Source: Nematopogon swammerdamellus (taxonomy: Eukaryota; Arthropoda; Insecta; Lepidoptera; Adelidae). Taken from it: 64,000 nt of DNA. Numbering within the stretch: the first letter of the stretch is position 1; each line of letters starts with the position of its first letter. Shown here in pieces: positions 1 to 11,609 of the stretch. A program made the translations under genes and the position numbers. Location of the stretch: assembly GCA_946902875.1 (NCBI GenBank), contig OX336340.1, positions 14,585,566 through 14,649,565 on the forward strand. Direction: 5' to 3'. The notes beneath the pieces were generated by a model. That model was not told the origin of the DNA. It did no database searches and saw only the letters and a list, made by a program, of their open reading frames with translations.

Positions 1-1220
1 TGGCACAGGCGAGACACTGATATCTTTCATTCAAGACGCTAGCTTCGTCGACAGCCCTGGGCCTACGCGAGCGAAGTCACCGCAAGGGCAACCGCCAATT
101 CCGTTACTGAAATTGCTTCTCGCTCCAAAATGACTAAATAAAGGAGGTTAACCTCTAATTAACTAATTAGTCAGAATTATAATTTTATTTAATTTGCCAT
201 TGGAACGCTGAATCCAGTCTGCCTCTCTCGGAAGCAATTTGTTGGGAGATATAACAAGGAGTTGGGCGAATCATCTGGGGACACCCGAGATCGAGCCGTT
301 CCTCCTCCAATATACATATTAGGCTATCCACGAATCGACATCGTAACCAAAATACTGAGTTGTGTTTCTACTAGCACAAAACGTTGCAATAAAAAATAAA
401 TTTAATATGACTTTCCTGAGGATTATCCTTAACGTTTTCAGTTGACCTCACAACATAATGAATAGTCTAATCTCTAGCACAAAATTCTTGCCGATTTTGC
501 TCAAACTTCTTCGTCGCACCATAAAGAGAAAAATGTGAATGAGGATTCTCGAGGATGTCTCAACGTTTTATATACCTAGTACGCTCAAACCTTTATTCCT
601 GCAATTGTGGAATAAAAAAAAGAAAGGCAAAGGCATTCCGGCGCGCCTGGGTCAGAAGGAATGTACAACTTTGAGAGTAATATCTAATTGAAACAGTTCA
701 CTTCACACACAGACAGAACTTTAAATTATCCACCAATCACGGGAATTAGCCGTCGCGTCGTCGCGAGAGTTCGTGGAAAAACGATTAAATCCTAAGCGCC
801 TAATGTATTGTTTGCGTGGTGGAGCTGGGCGGGGGCGGGGCGGGGCGGTATCTATCAGGCGAAGGCGACGGACACGAGGGATAGTCGTGGGTTCGTTTAT
901 CGGCGCGGTCAGCAGTCGGAAGCGGTTCGTCGCCGCCACAGTCAAACACTAATTTATTGAGAAAGTTGGATCTGCTCCGAGCTCGGTCACACTCGGTGGT
1001 GCCGCTCCACTGCACGCCGCCCCCGCCGCCGCGCCGCCTCCACTCACGCTCGTACTAGATCCTCCAATACCACACAACTATCTAATTGTGACCTATATAA
1101 ACATTTCATAACCATCTGGACTAGATCGCACGGAAAATGTAAAAGCTTAATGTCTATTCCTTTCTCATCCAATGACTAAAGACATATTTTCTAGTACTTC
1201 GAATTATAATAATAATACTT
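1..1220. other. 5' flank, no gene recognised
   Basis: Mixed AT-rich and GC-rich DNA. The short open frames at 721-945 and 800-1015 lie on the minus strand in a GC-rich patch (about 760-1050) and have low-complexity Pro/Arg translations with no family resemblance. I see no RNA gene or repeat that I can name. Confidence 0.5.
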
Positions 1221-1230
1221 TTTTTATGGA

Positions 1231-1372
1231 AACTGACACGGCTGGCTACATCACCTACAATACAACATCCGTTATGTCAGCCCATAACACCGGGTAGTTC
1301 ACCCGGTGTTATGGGCTGACATAACACCGGGTGAGCTACCAGGTGCCATGTCAGTGCTTCCCTTCGGTCGAA
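1231..1372 (-). repeat. SINE body fragment (5S-SINE family) with a 24-bp hairpin
   Basis: This carries the family landmarks seen again at 15428, 15660, 42862 and 54213: an A/T-run end, GAAACTGACACGG, TCAGCCCATAACACCGGGT and GTGCCATGTCAGTGCTTCCC. Here the CCCATAACACCGGGT segment is present in both orientations. Arms 1272-1295 and 1301-1324 are perfect 24-bp complements around a 5-nt loop, followed by a further partial direct copy. The 5S-like head is missing. Orientation is inferred from copies where the head is on the minus strand. Confidence 0.7.
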
Positions 1373-1520
1373 CCTAACCCACAAGTACAATAATTAGTAA
1401 AGTTTGCAAAAACGTGTCTTTTCAATACCATGCTTAGGGTTCAATATTTCCTTGCATTCCGATTCAACCGTAAGCTTTATCGCATCTCTCGCTGTTTGCT
1501 AGTGACAAAGGACCAAATCA

Positions 1521-2255
1521 AAACATTGAACCGTCTTCAAAAAAACTGTTTAAAAACATTGAACCGACTTAAAAAAACAACTACTTAGAAATAAAAAAAA
1601 TTAAATAATTGAGTTGAAGGCGGTACAAAAGCACAAAAGGGCTTCACCTATCAATATTCTGGTGTGCTTTTGTACCGCCTTTATAACTCAATTATTCTGT
1701 AAGTTTTTATTTTCATAAAATATAAAAAAGTAATACTAATAACTAAAGAATTAATAACCTACCTATACATTTATTAAACATTATTTAATATTTTTTTTAG
1801 TTCCATGTAGTTGTTTTTTTTAAGTCGGTTCAATGTTTTTTAAAACAGTTTTTTTGAAGTCGGTTCAATGTTTTTTAAACAATATCACATAAAAAAAAGA
1901 ATCACAGAAATCGATTGTCGTGGTATACAATTATTCGCCCATTTGACACACTTAACAGACGATATCTTGAAAACTACTGAACCGATTTTGACGAAACTTG
2001 CACTGTTCCCTAATTTAAAGTAAATATATGCAAATAAGAATGGTCACAATCCGATTAATGGTTTCGGAGAAATGCGTGGACAAACATACATACATACAAA
2101 CATATGTACAAACATACATACATATACCTATAAAATTTTGTATAATTGTTTGGAAGCCCTAATAGATTATCATATCTGAATATATTGCAGTTTCAATAAT
2201 ATTACATACGTACGTTTCGAATTGATAACCTCCTTTTTTTAAGTCGGTTAAAAAA
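1521..2255. mobile_element. Fold-back non-autonomous element (AAGTCGGTT family)
   Basis: Long inverted arms bound 1521-1876. The left arm has AACATTGAACCG twice and the right arm has CGGTTCAATGTT twice. A second inner inverted pair (GGCGGTACAAAAGCAC near 1620-1637, and its complement near 1663-1678) sits inside. The right half continues to about 2255 and ends TTTTTTTAAGTCGGTTAAAAA. The same terminal motif closes the fold-back at 27435-27900, so these are two copies of one family. No coding capacity is visible. Confidence 0.6.
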
Positions 2256-3899
2256 TTTGAGAGAAATCGTAAACGCGTGCCCCCGCTGCTATCTCACCGC
2301 ACACCGCACTGCACTCGGGTTAGTGCTGCAGTGCAGGCAGGTGATAGCATCGCTCTATTAGGATTTGCCCGTTGTGTGGAAACAAAGCTCCGCACTGATA
2401 GTGTTGTTACGGTTTTACTATTACTCTCGAGGCAATGTCTAAAGTGTCGGGACGTACTCGTCTGTCCCACTTGTAATAGTAAATTGGCTATTTATCTGCC
2501 GAGTGGATTTATCCCTCATTATCGCTCTTTTGAAACTTCACTGTGAGGCGGCTCGAGCTCATTTGGGAGGCTATTAGTCATCCACTTAAACGGTGTAATA
2601 GAAAATGTATTTGCTAAAATCGTGCTCGGTAACGGTTTTAGCCATTTAGTTTCGTATTCGAAAATTAAAACTTTTCTCGCAATAATTTCCGTCGCCTTCT
2701 AAGAAAATGTTTACTCAAAAGATCCACAATCTTCGACGCGAGAGGCTAATTTTAACTAGAACATTGGAATTAATTTCATTCTGAAATAACCATTACGCCG
2801 CCGCTGGCCTAAAAAGTAGCCGCGTTCGCTCTTTCGAGCCACGTTATATTCAGCCAACAAATAAATTGATAGCACTTTGCAACCTCCATATCGGTTAGTA
2901 TATGTAACATATCAGTTTCGTTGTTCCCGCTCGGCATCCCGCCATGTGTAGTGGAGTAGATGTAGACCTCGTCACCGTGGGTGCGGCGTGCGTGAGCGGC
3001 GGGCGGGACACGCGATTAATTGATGAACGTGACTTGCGAATCTACGTCCGGTGCAACAATATTGCGTTCATCATTGTACGGACACGGGCGGCGGCGGGCG
3101 GAACACTCCTGATTGCAAAATAAAGATACATATGCGTCTGACAGACTTATTCGTTAGATGTATTACGGTCGTGTAAGGATACAGAAGTATAAGTAAATAG
3201 TCCCAATCACCACAAAAAGGTCAAAACTAAGTTATTTTACTGTCTTACTTCTCCCGCTAAAGAATGACAACAAATGAATTTGTTGAGAAATGACTCACTT
3301 ACCTCGAGAGCGCAAGTACTCGACTCCACGCAACCTCTGAATGAGCAATATCGGCGACTAAGCAATGCCCTACATCTGTACAATTCACGTCGATTGTGCG
3401 AATGGATTGCGAGAAAGTCTAGTGGTGCAACTATCTGAGCTCTAACATGGCAAAGACTGCCACACAGGGAGACTGGAACGTTTCTGTGCTATATATTCCG
3501 TTCAATAGGTATTCCGAGTTTATGAGCGGCCCGGGCGGCGGTGGCACCAAACGCAAACAATGCTAGCCATTAGTGAAAACTATGACATCGGATCTACGAA
3601 TCCATCATTCACTCCAGCTTCCGCACCGCAACCGCACCGTCGCGTCGTCGCGGTCGCCTCCGGTTCGGGGCGTGGGTGCGTCGTTCGGCGCTTCGAGGCC
3701 CGAGCTTTCGCATATAATCCGATCCTATTATCGATAATAGCGCTATTCATTTCGGTATCCGTAATAACATCGGTAGGTACTACTTACGTTCCTTTGCATC
3801 GTCGTCTAGCACTCCGCACGGACCGATTGAATCGATCGAAATTTCTAACTTTCGTAACGTTATTTACTCGCAAAAGCGATAGTTTTGTATCATCGAAGG
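2256..3899. other. Upstream region of sif, no gene recognised
   Basis: Two small plus-strand open frames (2277-2546, 3560-3955) have translations without recognisable domains and are probably chance. GC-rich patches alternate with AT-rich DNA. The 3560-3955 frame runs into the CpG-rich leader of the sif exon and could be transcribed as 5' UTR, but nothing shows translation. Confidence 0.4.
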
Positions 3900-4149
3900 C
3901 GGAATTTCAGAACGCAACATCGGTGGACGCGACGCGGCCGCGTGCGGAGGCATGAGGCTCGCGGAGGAGCAGGCAGACAGCTAGCGGCGGCGGCGGTCGG
4001 CGTCGCAGCCCGGCGGAGCACGGGGTCGGAGCGTCGAGTGCACGGCGAGCGCACCGGCGCCTGCGGCGGCGGCTGCGGCGCGCGAGGACGTAGATCGCGC
4101 GACATGAGGTGACGCTCGCGCGCCGGCCGCCGACGCGGGCTCTCCGCCA
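3900..4149 (+). promoter_or_regulatory. CpG-rich leader of the sif first coding exon (putative 5' UTR/promoter)
   Basis: Base composition rises sharply here, with very dense CpG continuing into the coding exon. An in-frame TGA at 4105-4107 lies 45 nt before the start codon. No plausible AG splice acceptor lies between them, so the exon beginning at 4150 is best read as a first coding exon. I cannot identify a TATA box or a defined initiator. Confidence 0.4.
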
Positions 4150-5085
4150 ATGATGGTGGAGACGCACCGCGCGCCGCCGCCCCGCTGCGTGCGTCCGCCC
4201 GAGACGCGCGCCAAGTCGCAGTCGGGCGGCAGCGGTAGCGCGCTGCAACTGCGTCGTCGCCGACACAAGACGGTGCATTTTGGCGAGAACCTGCTGATGC
4301 AGGTGTGCGCGGACCGAGCGCACCTCGCGCCGCTCGGAGGCCGCGTGCCCGACATCAACTTCTGCCACGAAGCGCGCACGGGAGCCCGGCGCGGCGAGGC
4401 GCGCTTCTGCTGCGTCGCGCATCACTGCTGCCTCGCCGCCGGCGCGGTCGCAGCGTTTGCGGCAGGCGCCGGTCGCGACGCCGTCCCCGGCAGAGGGAGG
4501 AGGCGCAGCGCCGGCGCCGCCGGCGAGCGCGGCGGAGACTCGCACTCGAGCGGCGGAGAGACGGCGGAGAAGACGGACGACAGCGGGCGCGCCTCGGACG
4601 CGCCGGAGCCGCGACGAAGGGTGGCTCGCCACCATCACCACCACCACCATCATCACCACCGGATACACACGTGCCCGTCGCGCGTGCGGTACGAGGCGCA
4701 CGCGGCGGGGGTGCTGTCGGACGAGCGCGAGGACGAGCCGCCGCCGCCGCCCCCGCACAAGAAGACGGTGTCGCCGTACCTGTTCATACCGAGCAAGCTG
4801 GAGCCGAACGTGCAGCAGCTGTTCAGCTTCATAGAGAGCGTGCTGAGCGCGTGGGCGGCGGAGGAGGGGCTCACCAGCACCGGCGAGTACTCGGAGCCTG
4901 ACGAGCGCGACGTGCACCGGCGCAAGCTCAAGAAGTACCGGCAGCGTACGGATGTGCTCAACATCCGGCGCATCGTGTACGAGGTGTCCATCCTGCGCGG
5001 CGCCGAGCTGCTCGGCAACGTGCGCTACAGGCACTATCACTGGAAGGGCACCGCGCAGACCTGCAACGAAGCGTTCCTACGAAAG
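4150..5085 (+). CDS. sif: still life (sif/TIAM), first coding exon
   Basis: N-terminal 312 codons of a Rac guanine-nucleotide exchange factor of the SIF/TIAM family, which in Drosophila acts at synaptic and cortical membranes. The start is ATG 4150, or ATG 4153, which has the better context (A at -3, G at +4). An in-frame stop at 4105 blocks upstream extension. Residues 1-50 are basic and Pro/Ser-rich. Residues about 95-160 are Ala/Gly/Arg low complexity, and residues 161-170 are ten consecutive His. The last ~115 residues are ordered and look conserved, with motifs SPYLFIPSKLEPN and LFSFIESVLSAW. The donor AAAG|GTTGGT ends the exon in phase 0, matching the phase-0 acceptor at 23220. Assignment to sif rests on phase, orientation and the later exons, and is less certain than for those exons. 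The N-terminus has no Gly2, so it is not an N-myristoylated start. Confidence 0.75.
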
Positions 5086-5449
5086 GTTGGTCGTACATAA
5101 TTTCCTTAACCCGTCTCTACCTTAGCAGAAGCGGCTCCGAAACCGGCAAGCAAACGAGCGTAGCGCTAGCGGAGTTGAGGGATGAGGGACGTCGGTCACC
5201 CGCAACTAAATTATCTCAATTTATCTTTCATTTTGCCCGTCATTTGTCTCCGTCGCAGTTGTGAGAGATCGCAGGTGCTCCGCCAGGGCCTCCCACCCCC
5301 GTCCCCATCCGTCCGCGCCCGCCGCTCCCCACGCCCCGCCTCTACATCATCACTGAAACTGCTGATGGATCTGCGCTATGAAAATATTTTTCACCGGTAG
5401 TCAGCTAAATTGCGCGAACACGAGTATGAGAGTGACTTTATATTTATGT

Positions 5450-5640
5450 ACTAGCTGTTGCCCGCGACTTCGTCCGTGTGGATAACTGAACATGACAAAT
5501 TATTCTTTCAGAACCACTCGAAGTTTAATCTTTTGTGATATTAATCCTAAAAAGTAAACAGTTAAACTGGTTATGCACTGAAAATATTTAACTGCATATA
5601 GCTTTTGCCCGCGGCTTTGCTCGCATGAAATTCGCATTTC
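5450..5640 (+). repeat. Repeat with 'TTGCCCGCGACTTCG' start
   Basis: CTAGCTGTTGCCCGCGACTT near 5452 and a second related start, GCTTTTGCCCGCGGCTTTGC, near 5600 match the outer ends of the fold-back at 57448 and 58995. This phrase recurs in lepidopteran interspersed repeats. Boundaries are uncertain. Confidence 0.45.
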
Positions 5641-5715
5641 AAAAGAAGAAATTAAGTAGCTCTATACAGAAGTATACTTACAACTCATATACCCAACACC
5701 GTTAATGGGTACCTA

Positions 5716-5945
5716 TACAGGGTGTTTCAGGATAGGCTTGAGAATCTTCAGGAATAGAAAGTACTCATTATTAGATGAAAAAATGCCCGGTGTTATGGGC
5801 TGCCATCACGGACGTTGTAGGTAATGTAGCCAACCGTGTCAGTTTCCATATAAAAAAAAATCCCTATCACTCAAATCGAAATTCGGTATTCTTTTTTTCA
5901 TACAAAAATTTAAAATTGTAATAAAAGTAAATAAATAATGTAGAC
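5716..5945 (+). mobile_element. Tc1/mariner-like MITE copy (CAGGRTGTTTCAGG family) split by a SINE
   Basis: TACAGGGTGTTTCAGGATAG at 5716 and the following ~55 bp match the MITE at 24015. The match breaks at about 5785 inside an A-run, where SINE-body sequence (5786-5858) is inserted, and resumes at about 5865 with ATCACTCAAATCGAAATTC. The right end of the MITE is missing. Confidence 0.65.
5786..5858 (+). repeat. SINE body fragment nested in a MITE
   Basis: CCCGGTGTTATGGGCTG ... GCCAACCGTGTCAGTTTCC is the reverse complement of the body segment at 1231, 15428 and 42862. It is flanked by A-runs that belong to the host MITE, consistent with insertion at an A-rich target. Confidence 0.65.
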
Positions 5946-6180
5946 CCCGTGAAGTTTTTACTTTTTCTTATTTTTATTATTTGTTGTTATATCGGCCATA
6001 ATAACGCATATTCTGTGAAAATTTCAACGGGCTTATTATCGTTCAAGAGATACAGCCCTCGGACAGAGAGACGGACATACAGACAGACAGACAGACAGGC
6101 AGACAGACGGCGTAGGCTTAGTAATAGAATCCCGTACGATGGATACGGAACCCTAAAAATGAATGGCAAGTACATCTGCA
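5946..6180 (+). repeat. Interspersed repeat with (GACA)n and a 'TACGGAACCCTAAAAA' end
   Basis: GTGAAGTTTTTACTTTTTC, TATATCGGCCATAATAACGC, an (ACAG/GACA)n stretch and GGATACGGAACCCTAAAAAT follow in order. The same order occurs at 28040-28235 and 56500-56640. Its 3' part recurs at 17490-17640, 44090-44190 and 61070-61195. It is non-coding. Confidence 0.6.
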
Positions 6181-7134
6181 AATAAATGTTATAAATGTAC
6201 GTTTTCGTCTAATATGAAAGCAGGTAAGTAAGGCCACTCTAAAAAAATTGAATTTCCCGGCATCCTGCAATATTCGAATGTCGTGAGTTCCATTATTAAA
6301 ATACATTATTTTTAAAATGGAATGGTTTTAATTTAGTCGAAAGAAATTCCGCATGACGATCTTGTCTCTCACGCATCAAGAATGCTTTTTCATCATCGTG
6401 ATTATGGTTTCCAGAATTTCAACGTGACCGTGAATTATTGGAAGACGAATCCCGTGAATGTCGGCCATCAACTTCTACACGCTCGACTACAGCATTTTCT
6501 ACTAGATCTTCTATTAGATCAAATTTAAACGTGAACATTCAAACTCTTAAACATAAGATCAATTTTCCTTGGATAAAGTACGAAGCAACCTTTCTTTCAT
6601 AGTCGGAGTTTTTTAAATAATAGCCCCCAAAATCTTGTTTTCAGAATGGCTTAACCTTTTGGATATGTTTTCAAATGTATCGCAACGAAGAAGGTGAGAC
6701 ACGGAGTAGAAGCACTTGGTCGAGGCACCTCCAAATAAATAATCCCTTTGTGAGACTGAGGACAATGCTGGCATTAAGTTGCACCTCCGGTTGACACTTC
6801 TTTTGTACCCCTGTACTCCGCAAATTTCATTGTTCTATTGTGGCGAGATAGCAACACGATTTGCCGAACACCTAAGAAGTCTACCTAGGCACAATTAATA
6901 GTACAAGTATTATTAGGTTTAATCCTCTCACGGCTTAGTATACTTGTACTGAATATGTAGGAAATGATGTATTCGGGCTCCTTGTCTATTCGAATCCTTC
7001 TACAAGCCCGACTACATCATTCTACTGTTCTTTCCTGGTTTCGTTCAAGTTTAGGTTTTCGTACCTCGTACGGAAATCTATTACTAATGTTCATTTTGAA
7101 TTTTCCGGATTAACAGTAGTAGGTTTAAAGACTT

Positions 7135-7322
7135 TCATAAGTCGACGTTTCGCCCCCTACGTCACGGCCTTCTTCAGGACTGCGGGAGTTCCTGGAGCCG
7201 ACGTCTGGTGTCCGTTGTGCCAGACGTCAAAACTATTATTTTGACACCTCGTGCACATTTTTATTGTGCTTGTTTCTGTAAAATGTCAGTGGAGCAATAA
7301 AGTATTTTCTATCTATCTATCT
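7135..7322 (+). repeat. Retroelement 3'-end fragment with (TATC)n tail
   Basis: Ends GGAGCAATAAAGTATTTTC followed by TATCTATCTATC, a polyadenylation-type signal and simple-repeat tail typical of a non-LTR 3' end. The upstream part contains CGACGTTTCG ... CTTCAGGA. Read on the minus strand this gives CTGAAGA ... GAAACG, reminiscent of the motif near the 3' end of the Penelope-like element at 32666-32696. Confidence 0.4.
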
Positions 7323-7599
7323 AAAAACTATGACGATACGGAGTGTACGTGCGTCCTCCATGCTACGTCCACAACTTAACAGCAGACAGAGGTTAATCAC
7401 GTGATAATTCAAAGTGTGAGAGTTAGGGCCCCTCAGCCCTGTTGTCACTGCGACCTAGGAAGATCTATTGTGATCAAGGAAGGGCAATAGTCACGTGATA
7501 ACAAACGAGGTTATTTTTCTCCATACAAAATTGTCTTACGAAGTTTGTTTTCCCAAGCCCTAAACCTTGACAGTCTAATCTACGTACCTGTAATTTTTT

Positions 7600-7790
7600 C
7601 GAACGAATCCATAAGAAAAAGTAAAAAATTCACGGGTGTCCCCATACATGAAACTAAAAAGTGTATGCAAGCTATCTACCGAAAAGAGTATGAAGCATTT
7701 TATTTAACTAATACATAGATGGCGTGAGTGGCGCTGACCATGACATCGCGATACAGAACCCTCGGTGCGCGAGTTCGACTCACACTTAGC
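7600..7790 (-). repeat. Interspersed repeat ('AAGTGYGAGTCGAACTCGC' family), minus copy
   Basis: CGCGAGTTCGACTCACACTT near 7768, and upstream ATAGATGGCGTGAGTGGCGC, match 56295-56520 in the opposite orientation over more than 150 bp, including GTATGAAGCATTT. Both copies abut other repeats. Confidence 0.6.
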
Positions 7791-8135
7791 CGGGTTTTTT
7801 ATAGAAAGCGCGACATGTGGCGCCGAGCCATCCATAAGGTGTCTAACGACGCCCATGGATATTCGGTCGCATGCGGGGCTGCGAATGCCATGCCGGCCTG
7901 ACAAATGCCTGTTCACGCCACCTAATTAAGGACCAGAGACTGTACTAGGGCCCACATAGGGCAGGGAGAGCGTTCCAGAGGAAAGATTTGCAAAACCGAT
8001 TGGTACGCATCCGCGATAAGTTCAGCGTTGAGGGATGCAATACCTCTCCAATTCGCGTTCTGCGGAAGTGAAAAGGGGACGGCGCGGGGGATGGCGTCAA
8101 TATATACGGCCTCATCTCCACACCCACATACACGC
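7790..8135 (-). mobile_element. Non-LTR retrotransposon 3' fragment (R1/jockey-like C-terminus)
   Basis: On the minus strand the translation includes RTNRFCKSFLWNALP, then a frame break, then VNRHLSGRHG... and SMGVVRHLMDGSAPHVALSI before a short A-run. This is the usual look of the C-terminal tail of a LINE ORF2. Related 3' remnants occur at 19446-19745 and 53245-53690 (GCGACATGT-GGCGCCGAGCC on the plus strand). Frame breaks mean it is dead. Clade assignment is tentative. Confidence 0.55.
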
Positions 8136-10519
8136 TAGATATACCATTTTATTTTATCTAATATACTCGTAGATATCCCATCGGTCATACATATCCCATC
8201 AGAAGATGAGCATTGTTACATTGAAAAATGTTCAACACAATATTTTTAATTTGTTTTTTTTTTATTTGAAATAATTATAACTATAATGGAAATGATAATC
8301 CAAATACTTGCATTTATTAATAAAACAGGTATATTTTCCCGCGCAAGAGACAAACCGCCCGCGGCGGAAGGCACCTGCCTACGATGGTGGAGCTCCAACT
8401 TGAACTCCCAAGGCGTAGGCGCTTCCGCAGCTTGAAAACTCCAAAGCTCCGGCAACTGAAAACTTTATGTACTTATGTACTGAGAATTTTTGCGATATAA
8501 AGAGAAATGCCTCCGCGACTGTTCCGCGGGCGCGCGGGCGAGGACGGCGGAACGGTGCGGTGGCGGCGCGGTGCTGGGCGACGACGCGGTGCGGGGCGGC
8601 GCGGCGCGTGAGCCTCTCGAGTGCAACGTCGCTCTAGCTTTGTCTTACCCTCCCCCTCTGCACCCTCTCCGCCCCTGTCCCCCGAGCGAAACTGCAATTT
8701 CCTCCTTCGCTAATGAGCTCCAGCCGCTCCATATTCAAAGAAAAGTCGGCGAATAATAATTTTTCTTTTCCTTATTGAGTGAAATAAAAATAAATTCGCA
8801 AACCTTTGCGTCCTGAGAATGCGTTTCGCTTCGACCATATTCTTCCCTATACCTTATGCTATTTCCCAATTCGAAATGTCGATCAATTACGGGGAAAATT
8901 TAAATAAGCACAAGTAACCTTTCGTTCTGAAATTGGTTCTTAAATATTGGATCTCAATTACGAACTTTTGTTTCATTAAAAAGGATTTATAACGAATTTT
9001 CTCGATGGGTTGCTTGATTTTCTAATCGATTTCTTTTTCCAGTTCTCTTAAAGGTGATGGTCTACATACATATTATATAACTCCATGATGTTTTGATTAT
9101 ATTCACATTGTATGGGCTACTGGTTATTCTTCACAGTTTAGGCATTTTCAATATATTTCATTGGTATCGCTAATTTTACATGGCAATGAGATTATCGTAG
9201 GTAGGTCGAAAACTTCAAGAGTAAAATTAAAAATCCCTTTCCAAAACCTACCTCCATATCATATTCATTCGCAATTGTTCTCCCTGACTTCCAACAACCA
9301 ACCGGTGACAAAAGGAAGTATATCATCTTTATCGGAGCAAGAGAATTAAAAGGACATTCCATTCAAGAAAGGGGCGACCCTGGATACCACCGAAAACCGT
9401 AAGCAGGAAATACCGATGGAATCACGCCTATGGAACTAAGGTCAGAAATCCACACATCCTACAGTCCACTTTCAGCCTTCCAAATCACCAGCTACAATAT
9501 TCCCGCAAGTCATTGATGGAAGCCGTCACCACCTACCCGAGCGCCCGCTGCCGCGCCGCGCGCCGCGCTGCACCGCCGCACCGCGCCGCTCGGGCTGTGG
9601 AATCAACCATGAAATTCAGGCGACTGCGTGCGTGTCCGCGCGGCTCGCGCTTGGTTGGTTGCGTTGCGACACGACCGGGCGGGGGGAGGGGGGAGACTCC
9701 CTAGTCACACTGACGTTATACTAGTTAATTGGCCTCGCAAATAAACATGTTCACCAAACAAGTTAGTCACTCGCACCGTCCTAAAAAATCGTTATGTAAT
9801 AAATTACTTTATATGGAGTATGTTCCTTTGTTTTGTGTAACCTGCAGCGGGAGCACAAATGCGTCTATAAGCCTATATCGATCGATAGACATCTATTTGC
9901 TTCGTTCGACGAAGTAGAATAGAAGAAGACTGTAACGTTGCCGCCTGTGTCCGACTGTTCTCCCAGTCCAGGCGACTTCGTTATCTCCTAAACTGTTCAA
10001 TAAAACATTGATTTAACGTTTTAAGATAGTTTAATTTAAATTATATTTTAAACCCTCACATAAATATCCCATCGTACTGTCACGTAGTGAATTTTAATAG
10101 CGGACTGTCGAAATGCCGTTTACCGAAGTGTCAGAGACACATTGCCAGTACGGAGGAAAATACTCCGTACTAAGGCTACGCTACACGTGAGACGTCCGTT
10201 ATTTTGAAGATTATTACTGCCAACCTACATTTTTGAAAACTCAATCACACATATCTCGGCGTACTACACTCTCACTACGTAACCGAGCACACATTCTTGC
10301 ATCATTTACCGAGCGTGAATTTCCACGATCTCTGTCCGCTGTCAGCCCATACTAAAATTATATATTGTTTGACGTAACGAAAAAGATAGCGAGCGTCGGT
10401 ATGGAATTCTGTTTGCTGTATTTGGCAACACCGCACATCGCGGTGTTGATTAATGGGTTGCCAGGCGGTTAAAATATATCCCAAATAGACGGGAATTCAC
10501 ATTCACCTCGGTTGTATTT

Positions 10520-11575
10520 ATCTTACATTTTAATTCAGACATCATCGGAGGACCCCTAGTAGAGGTCCAATATTATCAACTAATGGAGTTACAGGCCTTC
10601 AGCCACTTAGATTCAGGTAACCACATACAGTGCGCGTCATTGCGTGCTAGCCGACTTCATTCCGCAGCCACACCACAAACGCGCGCTGCCGTCTATAAAA
10701 GCGGGTCTCAGTGAAACCAGACTTGACTTCTTCTGTTAAATAATTCTCCGCTGCAAGATAAAATATAACGCGCTCGATCTGCCGCCGTGAGTTACACTAG
10801 TTTCCCTCGCGACCGTGCCACTGTCAACGAGCCGCGGCGCTGTACCGCCGCCGCCGTCGGACGCTTCCAGCCGTTCATCTCAGCGTTGAGAGAGGAGTCC
10901 CCACAGCCAGGGTTACGGGTAACATTATAATCTCTTCAGCTCTGCCTTGCCTGTCGCTTGTGAGACACCGCCGGCCTAGCGGTTGTCGTTGCGCTTCACG
11001 CACAAAACGTATAACGCCCATCCGTGTATTTTCTCTCTTCCCATCCACAGGGCACCTTGATATGTGTGCATTATTTAATGTAGGTGTGTTTGTGTGTGTG
11101 TGTGAACAGCTTCTACGTCTGCACGTAGATCCTTCTACGTCTGCACGTAGATCCTTCTACGATTACACGTAGACTTCCCCGTTCTACGTTCTCCGTCCGA
11201 GGACGCCTGCATCATCTGCGACGGCATAGCCGGTACGAGCCACCTGGGCCCTACTCCTCGTCCGGCTGTTCCGAAGCAGAACTTTGTGAAGAGGGTGGAG
11301 ATCGAGCGACGCGTCGGAGACTTCGTGTCGGCCTTCCTGCGAAGACCTTCGTCTCCCCTTCCGAAGCTAAGTTCTCGGACAGAATTATAGCTCTAATCGA
11401 TTAGCTCGGTCGTCACCCCTACGATGCTCAAGTGATTCGGATAACTCACACCCTGTCTTTTTACATCGTATATTTGTGTTTTGTGAAATAAACGATAAAT
11501 TTATATTTCTGAGCCGTATTATATTATTTAAGTCCCCTTTTTCGTCTCAGTACCTATAAACCCTATTACCCTTAC
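10520..11575 (+). promoter_or_regulatory. Promoter-to-poly(A) cassette, LTR-like
   Basis: CTATAAAAGC at about 10693 is followed about 25-35 nt later by a plausible start region, and about 790 bp later by AATAAACGATAAATTT (11487). The stretch is GC-rich and could be a solo LTR or a captured transcription unit. The short frame around 11200-11390 (containing KQNFVKRVEIERRVG) ends quickly and has no family I recognise. Confidence 0.35.
11110..11175. repeat. 22-bp tandem repeat, three units
   Basis: CTTCTACGTCTGCACGTAGA repeats with starts at 11110, 11132 and 11154, the third unit diverged. Each unit contains an internal inverted pair (CTACGT ... ACGTAG), so each can fold. Confidence 0.8.
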
Positions 11576-11609
11576 ATACCCCAACCGTATAGATACGTCC
11601 TACTAGGGA

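Noticed and set aside
4630..4659. Possibility that the 10-His run is a cloning tag or vector artefact
   Set aside because: Mixed CAC/CAT codons inside a long conserved exon with a natural splice donor; His tracts are common in insect neuronal proteins.
3907..5040. 377-codon minus-strand ORF and several smaller frames overlapping the sif first exon
   Set aside because: Antisense and off-frame shadows of a very GC-rich exon; translations are Arg/Ala/Val/Leu low complexity. The plus frame has the good donor, phase match and conserved C-terminal third.
11110..11175. CRISPR-like short repeats
   Set aside because: Units are directly adjacent without spacers, in insect intronic DNA; an ordinary tandem repeat.
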